A stretch of 64,000 nt of DNA from Paraburkholderia kururiensis (GTDB lineage Bacteria; Pseudomonadota; Gammaproteobacteria; Burkholderiales; Burkholderiaceae), in assembly GCF_034424375.1 (NCBI RefSeq), contig NZ_CP139965.1:2480001-2544000 (forward strand), written 5' to 3'. The position numbers were made by a program, and so were the translations under genes. Numbering within the stretch: position 1 is the stretch's first letter; each line of letters starts with the position of its first letter. A model generated the notes under the pieces. It did no database searches. It was not told where the DNA came from and worked only from the letters and a program-made list of their open reading frames with translations. Below, in pieces: positions 26,310 through 34,093 of the stretch.

Positions 26310-27610
26310 GCGCGAGGGTCCTCGTCTTCATCGGAAGACGGATCGTAGCCGTCTTCGTCGGCGCCGTCATAGGGTTCGGCGGCGTCCACGTCTTCGTTGG
26401 CGTCGGTGTCTTCCTCGTACGAATCGCCTTCGTACGCTTCGTACACGTCTTCTTCGGCAAAGCCGTGGGCCGCGTCTTCGGCGCCGAAGCCGAGCGCTGC
26501 GATCAGTTCCTGCATGTCCTGCGGTACCTCGGCACGCCAACGCATCGGGCGGCCGGTACGCGGATGCACGAGGCCGAGTTGCCACGCATGCAGCGCCTGG
26601 CGCGCGAAGCCGCCTGGCAACGGCGTAACGGAACGCTTGCCGCGCGCGCGTCCGTACACGGGATCGCCCAGGAGCGGATGACCGACGTGCGCGCAATGCA
26701 CGCGAATCTGGTGGGTGCGGCCCGTCTCCAGATCGCAGTGAATCGCGCTCACGGGTTGCCCCTGCCAGACGGTCGAGTCAACGAGCCGGAAATGCGTGCG
26801 CGCGGGCTTTCCCGAAGCGCCCGCCACGACGGCCATGCGCGTGCGTTCACGCGGATCGCGTCCGATCGGCGCATCGATGGTGCCTTCCTCCGGCATGTTG
26901 CCCCACACGAGCGCGAGATAGCGGCGCTTCACCGTGCGCGCCTGCAGCTGACGCACGAGATCGGTCTGCGCTTCGAGCGTGCGCGCTACGACCATGAGCC
27001 CCGACGTTTCCTTGTCGAGCCGGTGCACGATGCCCGCACGCGGCAGCCCCGCCGCCGCCTCGCCATAGCGATGCAGCAGGCCGTTGAGCACGGTGCCGCT
27101 CCAGTTGCCTGCGGCGGGATGCACGACGAGCCCGGCGGGCTTGTCGATCACGACAAGCGTGTCGTCCTCGTAGACGATCGCGAGCGGCACGGGCTCGGGC
27201 GTGAAGGCCAGTTGCTCGGGCAGCAGGTCCGGCACGAGTTCGATCGTCGCGCCAAGCGGCACCGGCTGACGGATCTTCGCGGGCGCCCCGTTCACGCGCA
27301 CACGCTGTGCCTCGATCCACGCCTGCAGGCGGCTACGTGAAAATTCGGGAAACACTTTGGCGACCACCTTGTCGAGACGCTCGCCGGCCAGCTGAAGCGG
27401 GACTTCTGCCACGCGCGGCGCAGCCGCATCGCCTTGCGCGGTGCCGCCGCCGACGTCCGTGCCGCCGCCGGACAGCGCGAGTTCGTCGCTCTCCAGTTCG
27501 TCGTCGAGCGGCTCGCCTGCAACTACGTCGTCGGGCGAGCCGCCCAGGCTATAATCGCTGCTGTTTTTGGCGCCGGCTGCTGCGGCGTCCCGAGGATCTG
27601 AACGGGTCAT
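26306..27610 (-). CDS. rluD: 23S rRNA pseudouridine synthase RluD
   Basis: A 434-residue RluA-family enzyme that makes the pseudouridines of helix 69 in 23S rRNA. Residues about 70-130 are an S4 RNA-binding domain (ERLDKVVAKVFPEFSRSRLQ). The catalytic Asp199 lies in GIVHRLDKETSGLMV. The C-terminal signature TGRTHQIRVHCAHVGHPLLGD is complete. E. coli RluD has 326 residues; the excess here is an acidic/Gly-rich N-terminal extension (about 1-65) and an acidic, Tyr-containing tail (about 386-434). Its start lies 38 bases from the annotated bamD start on the other strand, so the bamD promoter must lie within rluD. Confidence 0.92.
   Translation of the reverse strand: MTRSDPRDAAAAGAKNSSDYSLGGSPDDVVAGEPLDDELESDELALSGGGTDVGGGTAQGDAAAPRVAEVPLQLAGERLDKVVAKVFPEFSRSRLQAWIEAQRVRVNGAPAKIRQPVPLGATIELVPDLLPEQLAFTPEPVPLAIVYEDDTLVVIDKPAGLVVHPAAGNWSGTVLNGLLHRYGEAAAGLPRAGIVHRLDKETSGLMVVARTLEAQTDLVRQLQARTVKRRYLALVWGNMPEEGTIDAPIGRDPRERTRMAVVAGASGKPARTHFRLVDSTVWQGQPVSAIHCDLETGRTHQIRVHCAHVGHPLLGDPVYGRARGKRSVTPLPGGFARQALHAWQLGLVHPRTGRPMRWRAEVPQDMQELIAALGFGAEDAAHGFAEEDVYEAYEGDSYEEDTDANEDVDAAEPYDGADEDGYDPSSDEDEDPRA
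27527..27555 (+). promoter_or_regulatory. Candidate bamD promoter inside rluD
   Basis: A perfect TATAAT at 27550-27555 on the plus strand, in otherwise GC-rich DNA at the 5' end of rluD. The -35 region 17 bases upstream is poor (GTCGTC). The transcript would start about 90 bases before the bamD ATG at 27649. Confidence 0.45.
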
Positions 27611-27648
27611 TGAGGTTGGGTCGACTGGACCTGAAGCTGAACTGGAAA

Positions 27649-28608
27649 ATGCGAGCCTTGAACACCACTACTCCATCCGGCCCACGCGCGGCACGAGTCA
27701 CTACCCGGCACACGGTGCGGCAAACGGCGCGACTAGCAGCGCATTGCGGGGCCCAACATGAAGCGCGGGAAGCGGCCGAAGGAGCGATCCGCGCGGCCTC
27801 GCGCACGGCTCGCGGCATCGTGAAGTACGCGGTTTGCGCCGCGGCGCTGGCCATCGTGGCAGCCTGCCATGGCCTGCCGGAAAAGACCGACGAGACAGCA
27901 GCCTGGCCGAACAACAAATTATATACGGAGGCTCAGGATGCGCTCTCCGGCAGCGACTGGGGCAAGTGCGCGAAGTACTTCGAACTGCTTGAAGGTCGCG
28001 ACCCGTTCGGCCATTTTGCCCAGCAGGCGCAGATCAACGTGGCCTACTGCAACTGGAAGGACGGCGAAACGGCCGCCGCAGACGACGCGGTCGACCGCTT
28101 CATCCGCCTGCATCCGGATCACCCCGACATCGCCTACGCGTACTACCTGAAGGGCATGATCCACTTCAACGACGACCTCGGTCTGTTCGGCCGTTTCTCC
28201 GGTCAGGACATGAGCGAGCGTGACCCGAAGTCGCTGCGCGAGTCGTATGACGCGTTCAAGGCCGTGGTGGACCGCTACCCGAACAGCAAGTACGCGCCGG
28301 ACGCAGCGCAGCGCATGCGCTACATCGTGAACGCGCTCGCTTCGCACGAAGTGCACGCGGCCGACTACTACTATCGCCGCGGCGCCTATGTGGCCGCGAT
28401 CAACCGCGCACAGTTGGCGATCAAGGAATACCGCAACGCGCCGGCTATCGAAGACGCGCTGCACATCATGATGCTCTCGTATCAGAAGCTCAACGAGCCG
28501 CAGCTCGCCGACGATACGAAACGCGTGCTCGCCGCCACGTTCCCCGACAGCCCGTACGTCACCGGACACCCGCGGCCCACCAAGGCGAAATCCTGGTGGC
28601 AGTTCTGA
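27649..28608 (+). CDS. bamD: Outer membrane protein assembly factor BamD
   Basis: A lipoprotein of the BAM complex that inserts beta-barrel proteins into the outer membrane. From the ATG at 27649 it has 319 residues. The mature domain consists of TPR-like repeats (LYTEAQDALSGSDWGKCAKYFELLE, YYLKGMIHFNDDLGLFGRF, AADYYYRRGAYVAAINRAQLAI). The lipobox is IVAAC with Cys73 as the lipidated residue. With this start the signal peptide would have an unusually long, Arg/Ala-rich n-region of about 57 residues. An in-frame GTG at 27820 would give MKYAVCAAALAIVAAC, a textbook lipoprotein signal, though no good ribosome-binding site precedes it. Burkholderia homologues, as I recall, start MRAL, which favours the ATG. 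Confidence 0.9.
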   Translation: MRALNTTTPSGPRAARVTTRHTVRQTARLAAHCGAQHEAREAAEGAIRAASRTARGIVKYAVCAAALAIVAACHGLPEKTDETAAWPNNKLYTEAQDALSGSDWGKCAKYFELLEGRDPFGHFAQQAQINVAYCNWKDGETAAADDAVDRFIRLHPDHPDIAYAYYLKGMIHFNDDLGLFGRFSGQDMSERDPKSLRESYDAFKAVVDRYPNSKYAPDAAQRMRYIVNALASHEVHAADYYYRRGAYVAAINRAQLAIKEYRNAPAIEDALHIMMLSYQKLNEPQLADDTKRVLAATFPDSPYVTGHPRPTKAKSWWQF

Positions 28609-28635
28609 GCCGACCGCCCCGCGCCTCTCGATACG

Positions 28636-28670
28636 AAAACGCCACGGCATTGCGCCGTGGCGTTTTTCTT
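28636..28670. terminator. Bidirectional intrinsic terminator, bamD / rlmD
   Basis: A 13-base stem with arms AAAACGCCACGGC (28636-28648) and GCCGTGGCGTTTT (28654-28666) and a 5-base loop, flanked by A-run and T-run. It ends bamD on the plus strand and the convergent rlmD on the minus strand. Confidence 0.85.
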
Positions 28671-28730
28671 TGCAGCTTCGTTCGTGCCCGCGGCGGCCGC
28701 CGGCACGCGCCCAGGTCAAACGCGCCCTCG

Positions 28731-30164
28731 TCAATCCCGCTCGAACAGCGCGATCGATTCGACGTGCGACGTATGCGGGAACATGTTCACCACGCCGGCG
28801 CCCTTGAGCCGGTAGCCGGCTTCGTGCACGAGCAGCCCCGCGTCGCGCGCGAGCGTAGCGGGATTGCACGACACGTAGACGATGCGCGACGGCAGCGGAC
28901 CCTCGCCCGACTGCGCGATCTCCGCGAGCGCCTTGCACACCGCCAGCGCCCCTTCGCGCGGCGGATCGACGAGGAACTTGTCGAAATGTCCGAGGGCGCG
29001 CATGTCGTCGGCCGTTACCTCGAACAGGTTCCGGCAGGCGAACGACGTGTGTCCGTCCACACCGTTTTCCTTCGCATTGGCGAGCGCGCGCGTGGTCAGC
29101 GCCTCGCTTCCTTCGATGCCCACCACCTCGCGTGCGAGCCGCGCGAGCGGCAGCGTGAAGTTGCCGATGCCGCAGAACAGATCGAGCACGCGGTCGCCTG
29201 CCGCCGGCGCCAGCAGGCGCAACGCACGGCCCACCAGCACACGGTTGATCTGGTGATTCACCTGGGTGAAGTCGGTCGGCTTGAACGGCATGCGGATGCC
29301 GAACTCGGGCAGCGTGTAGTCGAGCTGCGCGTCGAGCGGATAGAACGGGAAAACGGTGTCCGGTCCTTTGGGCTGCAGCCAGAACTGCACGTTGTGCTCG
29401 TCGGCGAAAGCACGCAGCAGCGCCTCGTCCGCGGCATTGATCGGCTCGAGGATGCGCAGCACCAGCGCCGTTACGCTGGAGCCGACCGCGAGTTCGATCT
29501 GCGGCATGCGTTCCTTGATCGAGAGCCCCTCCACGAGGTGGCGCAGCGGCACGAGCATTGCTGAGACGTGAGGCGGCAGCACCTCGCAGCTCGTCATGTC
29601 GGCGACGTAGCTGCTCTTGCGCTCGTGAAAGCCGACCAGTACGCCGCCCTTCTTCGGCACGTTGCGCACGGTGAGCCGCGCGCGATAGCGGTAACCCCAC
29701 GACGGGCCGTGGATGGGCCGGAACATCGTCTCGGCGCGCAGCTTCGCGAGATGCTGAAGGTTGTCTTCGAGCACCCGCTGCTTGACGGCGATCTGCGCCC
29801 GCACGTCGAGATGCTGCATCGAGCAACCGCCGCAGGTGCCGAAGAACTTGCACTGCGGCACGGTGCGGATGACGCTTTCGCGCAGTACGTCTACCACCTG
29901 GGCCTGCTCGAAGCTCGGCTTCTTGCGGTAACTGGAGTACGTGACACGCTCGCCCGGCAACGCGCCTTCGACGAAGATCACCTTGCCGGGCTGGCCGTCG
30001 TCGGTCACGGTGCGGCCTACGCCGCGCGCCTCCATATCGAGCGACTCGATCTCGAGGGTCGGCGCCGGAAACGCGGTTTGCGACGACGCGCCTTGTGCGG
30101 CACCCGCAGCGCCGGCAGCGGTCTTTTCTTTTCGGGAACGACGGGGGAAAGCAGCTTGGGACAC
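28731..30164 (-). CDS. rlmD: 23S rRNA (uracil(1939)-C5)-methyltransferase RlmD
   Basis: A 477-residue SAM-dependent methyltransferase with an N-terminal TRAM domain (about 35-95), an iron-sulphur cluster motif CKFFGTCGGC and a further Cys (TSCEVLP). The SAM loop is LDLFCGIGNFTLPLA and the catalytic Cys lies in YVSCNPATLARD. It methylates U1939 of 23S rRNA. No ATG gives a sensible N-terminus; the GTG at 30164, preceded by AGGAAT, gives VSQAAFPRRSRKEK and a family-sized protein, so it is chosen over the much longer open frame. A minus-strand TACAAT at 30247-30252 is a plausible -10 box. Confidence 0.92.
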   Translation of the reverse strand: MSQAAFPRRSRKEKTAAGAAGAAQGASSQTAFPAPTLEIESLDMEARGVGRTVTDDGQPGKVIFVEGALPGERVTYSSYRKKPSFEQAQVVDVLRESVIRTVPQCKFFGTCGGCSMQHLDVRAQIAVKQRVLEDNLQHLAKLRAETMFRPIHGPSWGYRYRARLTVRNVPKKGGVLVGFHERKSSYVADMTSCEVLPPHVSAMLVPLRHLVEGLSIKERMPQIELAVGSSVTALVLRILEPINAADEALLRAFADEHNVQFWLQPKGPDTVFPFYPLDAQLDYTLPEFGIRMPFKPTDFTQVNHQINRVLVGRALRLLAPAAGDRVLDLFCGIGNFTLPLARLAREVVGIEGSEALTTRALANAKENGVDGHTSFACRNLFEVTADDMRALGHFDKFLVDPPREGALAVCKALAEIAQSGEGPLPSRIVYVSCNPATLARDAGLLVHEAGYRLKGAGVVNMFPHTSHVESIALFERD

Positions 30165-30330
30165 CTGCGAATTCCTGGCAGACAATGGCTGGCAAGCCAG
30201 CCGGTGAACACGGACAACGAACGGACAACCACGCGGCAAAGGCGAGATTGTAGACGATGTGGACCGTACGCCCGCGCCGTGCCGATCCGTCGGGCGCGCG
30301 GCAGCGACACGAACCATACGGGAGATGACG

Positions 30331-31230
30331 ATGCGACTGATCAGCTGGAATGTCCAATGGGGACGCGACGCCGACGGCAAGGTGGACCTCGCGCGCACCG
30401 TGGCCGAGGCACGGCGCCTCGTGGACTTCGACGTCTTCTGCATGCAGGAGGTGACGCGCGGCTTCGGCGCGCTGCCGGGCCATCCCGGCGACGACCAGTT
30501 CGCGGAACTCGCCGCGTTGCTGCCGGGCTTCACGGTGCTCGATGCAATCGGCGCCGATCTTCCGGCGTTGTCCGCGAGGTCGGGTTCTGGTTCTGGCTCT
30601 GACTCCGGCTCCGCCGCCCGCCCGCGCCGGCGTCAGTTCGGCAACGCCATCGCCACGCGGCTACCTGTCGAACACGTGATCCGTCATTCACTGCCGTGGC
30701 CGCCCGATCCGGCTGCGCCTTCGATGCAGCGCGTCGCGCTGGAGGCCATCATCCGCACGCCGGATCGCGGGCCGGTGCGCGTGCTCGTCACGCATCTGGA
30801 GTTCTATTCGATGCAGCAGCGTGTCGCACAGGTCGATGAGCTGCGGCGGCTGCAACTCGAGGCCGCGGGCCACGCGGCTCATCCCGCTCCCGCTGAAAAT
30901 ACCGAGGGTCCGTTCGCGCCCACTGGGCGACCCGCAAGCGCGATCATCTGCGGCGACTTCAACAGCGATTTCGGCAGCGAGGCGTATCAGCGCATGCTCG
31001 CACCCCTGGCGGGCAGCCCTTCGTTCATCGACGCGTGGACCACGCTGCACCCAGGCCTGACGCCGCCGCCCACGGCCGGCGTCTACGACAAGGCGCAGTG
31101 GAGCGACGGGTCCATCGCCTGCGACTTCATATTCGTCACCGAAGATCTGCGCGATCGGCTGACGCGCTGCGAAATCGACGGCGCGACACGCGCGTCCGAC
31201 CATCAGCCGGTCGTGCTTGAACTGGATTGA
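30331..31230 (+). CDS. Endonuclease/exonuclease/phosphatase family protein
   Basis: A 299-residue EEP-fold hydrolase. Family residues are visible: ISWNVQWG at the start, FCMQEV with the metal-binding Glu, VTHLEFYS, GDFNSDF and the terminal SDHQPVVLEL with catalytic Asp-His. Such proteins hydrolyse phosphodiesters in DNA, RNA or lipids; the substrate cannot be assigned. There is no signal peptide, so it is cytoplasmic. GGGAG sits seven bases before the second ATG (30331), which is preferred over the ATG at 30325. A Gly/Ser stretch (SGSGSGSDSGSA) near residue 90 is a flexible insert. Confidence 0.85.
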   Translation: MRLISWNVQWGRDADGKVDLARTVAEARRLVDFDVFCMQEVTRGFGALPGHPGDDQFAELAALLPGFTVLDAIGADLPALSARSGSGSGSDSGSAARPRRRQFGNAIATRLPVEHVIRHSLPWPPDPAAPSMQRVALEAIIRTPDRGPVRVLVTHLEFYSMQQRVAQVDELRRLQLEAAGHAAHPAPAENTEGPFAPTGRPASAIICGDFNSDFGSEAYQRMLAPLAGSPSFIDAWTTLHPGLTPPPTAGVYDKAQWSDGSIACDFIFVTEDLRDRLTRCEIDGATRASDHQPVVLELD

Positions 31231-31299
31231 CGGGATTAAAGCGGGAGCGCTAAAGGAGGACGCGGCACAAAGTGCGGCCGGCCATTTACCTCGGGCACA

Positions 31300-32076
31300 T
31301 CACTGCTCGAACGCGGCCAGGTATTCGGCCCAGTGGGCCGCGGGCTCCTGCGCGAGCGAATTCTTCACGAGCGCGATTTCATCTGCGTATTCATCGGCGG
31401 AGAGACCGCCGCGCATCAGCTGGAAGCGGCAATACAGCAAGTAGGTATTGACCACGTCCGTCTCGCAGTAATTACGGATTTCCTCGATCCGCCCCTCCTG
31501 GAACGCCTGCCACACCTGGCCACCGTCCATGCCGAGCTTGCCGGGAAAGCCGCACAGCTTCGCGAGCGCATCGAGCGGCGCGTTCGCGCGCGCCTGGTAC
31601 ATCGCGAGCAGGTCCATCAAGTCGGTGTGGCGCGAGTGGTAGCGGCTGATGTAGTTGTTCCACTTGAACTCGCGATCGTCCTCGCCCAGATCCCAGTAGC
31701 GCGATGCGCGAATGCCGTGCACGAGCGCCCGGTAGTGGAGAACGGGCAGATCGAATCCGCCGCCGTTCCACGACACGAGTTGCGGCGTGTATTTTTCGAT
31801 GGTCCGGTAGAACGACTGGATCAGCGCGCCCTCGCCGTCCGTCAGCGTGCCGAGCGAGCGCACGCGAAATCCGCTGCTGTCGCGAAACACGCACGAGATC
31901 GCAGCGACGCGCTGCAGGTGATGCGGCAGGAAATCGCTGCCGGTCTTCTCGCGGCGAGCGGCAAAGGCGTGCTCGGCCACTTCGGCGTCGGTCAGCGTGG
32001 CGGGAAGATCGTCGAGGCGTCGAATGCCGGCGACATCGGGAATCGTCTCGATGTCGAATACGAGGATGGGTGTCAT
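31300..32076 (-). CDS. Predicted 3'-5' exonuclease (PolB-like exonuclease domain)
   Basis: A 258-residue protein of the DNA_pol_B_exo2 family. FDIETIPD near the N-terminus is the ExoI motif (Asp-Glu), LVSWNGGGFDLPVL is ExoII, and the motif near the end (ETDVVNTYLLYCRF) contains the last Asp. Together these form a DEDD-type active site. It is probably a proofreading or repair exonuclease acting on single-stranded ends. It starts four bases after the rpoS stop, so it belongs to the surE-pcm-nlpD-rpoS transcript and may be induced in stationary phase. Confidence 0.85.
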   Translation of the reverse strand: MTPILVFDIETIPDVAGIRRLDDLPATLTDAEVAEHAFAARREKTGSDFLPHHLQRVAAISCVFRDSSGFRVRSLGTLTDGEGALIQSFYRTIEKYTPQLVSWNGGGFDLPVLHYRALVHGIRASRYWDLGEDDREFKWNNYISRYHSRHTDLMDLLAMYQARANAPLDALAKLCGFPGKLGMDGGQVWQAFQEGRIEEIRNYCETDVVNTYLLYCRFQLMRGGLSADEYADEIALVKNSLAQEPAAHWAEYLAAFEQ

Positions 32077-32079
32077 CAG

Positions 32080-33168
32080 TTACAGAACGGCGTCCTTGCG
32101 CACGCCATTGGAGGCGAAGAAACGCTTGAGCCGCACGAGTGCCTCCTGCTGGATTTGCCGCACGCGTTCGCGCGTGAGGCCCATTTCGTCGGCGAGTTCT
32201 TCGAGCGCGGCGGGTTCGATGTGGTTGAGGCCGAAGCGGCGCTCGATCACGTGGCGGTGCTTGTCCGAAAGGCGCGCAAGCCAGGCCCGCGTGAGCGTTT
32301 CAAGCTCGCGGTGCTGGACTTCGGCGTCGGGCGACTGGCTCTGGTCGTCGGACAGGAGGTCGAGCAGACTGCTTGCCGGGTCGAGGTCGAGCGGTGCATC
32401 CAGCGAGGCCGTATGCTCGTTGAGCGCGAGGATGTCCGTGACTTCCTCGGTGGTCTTGCCGGTGAGGTAAGCGATGTCGTCGATGCTGGCGTCGCGGCGC
32501 TCGGCGACTTCGCCCGAATTGAGCGAATTCTTTTCGAGGTGGCGCTTCGCGCGTAGCACCTGGTTCAGCTCGCGGATCACGTGCACGGGCAGCCGTACGG
32601 TGCGCGCCTGGTTCATGATGGCGCGCTCGATGCTCTGGCGGATCCACCAGGTGGCGTACGTCGAGAAACGGAAGCCGCGCGCCGGGTCAAACTTTTCGAT
32701 GGCGTGCATGAGGCCCAGGTTGCCTTCTTCGATCAGATCGAGCAGCGGTACGCCGCGATTCAGGTAACCCTTCGCGATGCTCACGACGAGCCGCAGATTG
32801 CGCTCGATCATGACCTGCCGCGCCTCGAACTCGCCCGCCTTCGCAAGCCGCGAGTAGCGCTGCTCCTCCTCCACCGTGAGAAGCGGCTTCACGCTGATGC
32901 GATTCAGATAGTGCTGGATGGTGTCGGCCGTGAGTTCGGCCTGAAGGAGCGCGCGAAAGTCGTCGGCGTCGGGGGCGGCCTCCCGGCCGCCTTCCTGCTC
33001 TTCGGCTTCGTCCCCGGATTCACGCTCGTCGAAATCGCGGCCGCCGTCGCTGCTGTCGAGTGCTTCGTCTTCATTCGCCGACGCGCCGCCCTCGTCCACC
33101 GAAGCCTCTGCGGCTCGGTTCACGGATTCGCTCCCGGTTTGCTGCTGGCGGCGCTTCGGTTTCGGCAT
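32080..33168 (-). CDS. rpoS: RNA polymerase sigma factor RpoS
   Basis: A 362-residue sigma-70 family factor for stationary-phase and general stress transcription. Region 1.2 begins near residue 80 (ADTIQHYLNRI). Region 2 is highly conserved (GNLGLMHAIEKFDPARGFRFSTYATWWIRQSIERAI). Region 3 follows, and region 4 ends LTRERVRQIQQEALVRLKRF. E. coli RpoS has 330 residues; the extra length is an acidic N-terminal segment (about 20-72, rich in Asp/Glu/Ser) with a basic start MPKPKRRQQQ. It lies 11 bases after nlpD, the classical arrangement in which an rpoS promoter lies within nlpD. Confidence 0.95.
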   Translation of the reverse strand: MPKPKRRQQQTGSESVNRAAEASVDEGGASANEDEALDSSDGGRDFDERESGDEAEEQEGGREAAPDADDFRALLQAELTADTIQHYLNRISVKPLLTVEEEQRYSRLAKAGEFEARQVMIERNLRLVVSIAKGYLNRGVPLLDLIEEGNLGLMHAIEKFDPARGFRFSTYATWWIRQSIERAIMNQARTVRLPVHVIRELNQVLRAKRHLEKNSLNSGEVAERRDASIDDIAYLTGKTTEEVTDILALNEHTASLDAPLDLDPASSLLDLLSDDQSQSPDAEVQHRELETLTRAWLARLSDKHRHVIERRFGLNHIEPAALEELADEMGLTRERVRQIQQEALVRLKRFFASNGVRKDAVL

Positions 33169-33179
33169 GGTCAGCTCGC

Positions 33180-34088
33180 TTATTGCGGCGGCAAATACTT
33201 CAGCGGGTCGACAGGTTTACCCTGACGGCGAACTTCGAAATGCAGCATGACGCGGTCCGAGTCGGTATTCCCCATTTCGGCAATCTTCTGCCCCTTGGTG
33301 ACCGCATCCCCCTCTTTTACCATCAAAGCGCTGTTATGTGCATACGCCGTGAGGTACGTCGCATCATGCTTGATGATAATGAGATTGCCGTATCCGCGCA
33401 GCCCATTTCCGGCATAGACCACGCGTCCATCAGCAGCGGCCTTCACGGCTTCGCCCTGCGTACCGCCGATGTTGACGCCCTTGTTCTTCGAATCGTCGAA
33501 GGTGTTGAGGATGGGCCCACGCACCGGCCATGAGAAGGCCACGGTGCCACCGCTTGCCGCGCTCGTGTCGCTCGCGGCGGGTTGCGGAGAAATCGTGGTC
33601 GCCGTGGACGCCGAACCGTTCGCAGGCGGCACCGCCGCGGCTCCAGCCGCAGTCGGGCTGCCAAGCGGCGCGCTCTGCACGCCGCCGCCCACGATAGGCG
33701 ACGTGGCCACGCCGGGCGTGGCGGCGGCAACGTTCGCGCCCGGCGGCGCCACGCGCAACAGCTGGTCGACCTCGATCTGATTGGGATTGGCCAGGTTGTT
33801 CCACGCGGCGATGTCGCGATAGTTCTGACCGTTTTCGAGCGCGATGCGATAAAGCGTGTCGCCCGGCTTCACACGGTAGTAGCCCGGCGGGGGCGGTCCG
33901 AGCGGCACGGCCGGCTGCGCCGCGGCGCCGGCCGTGTTGAGCGGACTGGAGCGATCGACCACCGGCGCGTTGTCGAGCCGCGTGGCGCACGCCGTCAGCA
34001 GAGAAATCGCGAGCACGCATGCGCTACGTTGAAAAACCGTCAGATCTACGTTCATTTTGTTTCTTTGCATCGCGCGCAACATACTCAT
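33180..34088 (-). CDS. nlpD: LysM/M23 lipoprotein NlpD
   Basis: An outer-membrane lipoprotein of about 302 residues. A signal peptide ends at the lipobox LLTAC. A LysM peptidoglycan-binding domain follows (YYRVKPGDTLYRIALENGQNYRDIAAWNN). After a Thr/Ala/Pro-rich linker comes a C-terminal M23-type domain (VNIGGTQGEAVKAAADGRV to VMLHFEVRRQGKPVDPL). The first HxxxD metal site of M23 peptidases is lost, as in NlpD/EnvC activators of amidases, so it probably activates AmiC-type cell-separation amidases. The start is uncertain: a TTG at 34097 overlaps the pcm stop, and ATGs lie at 34088 and 34055; no strong ribosome-binding site distinguishes them. Confidence 0.88.
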   Translation of the reverse strand: MSMLRAMQRNKMNVDLTVFQRSACVLAISLLTACATRLDNAPVVDRSSPLNTAGAAAQPAVPLGPPPPGYYRVKPGDTLYRIALENGQNYRDIAAWNNLANPNQIEVDQLLRVAPPGANVAAATPGVATSPIVGGGVQSAPLGSPTAAGAAAVPPANGSASTATTISPQPAASDTSAASGGTVAFSWPVRGPILNTFDDSKNKGVNIGGTQGEAVKAAADGRVVYAGNGLRGYGNLIIIKHDATYLTAYAHNSALMVKEGDAVTKGQKIAEMGNTDSDRVMLHFEVRRQGKPVDPLKYLPPQ

Positions 34089-34093
34089 CGTTT

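Noticed and set aside
27919..30483. 854-residue minus-strand open frame overlapping bamD and rlmD
   Set aside because: It runs antisense to bamD and in another frame of rlmD; composition is Arg/His-rich and no family is recognisable.
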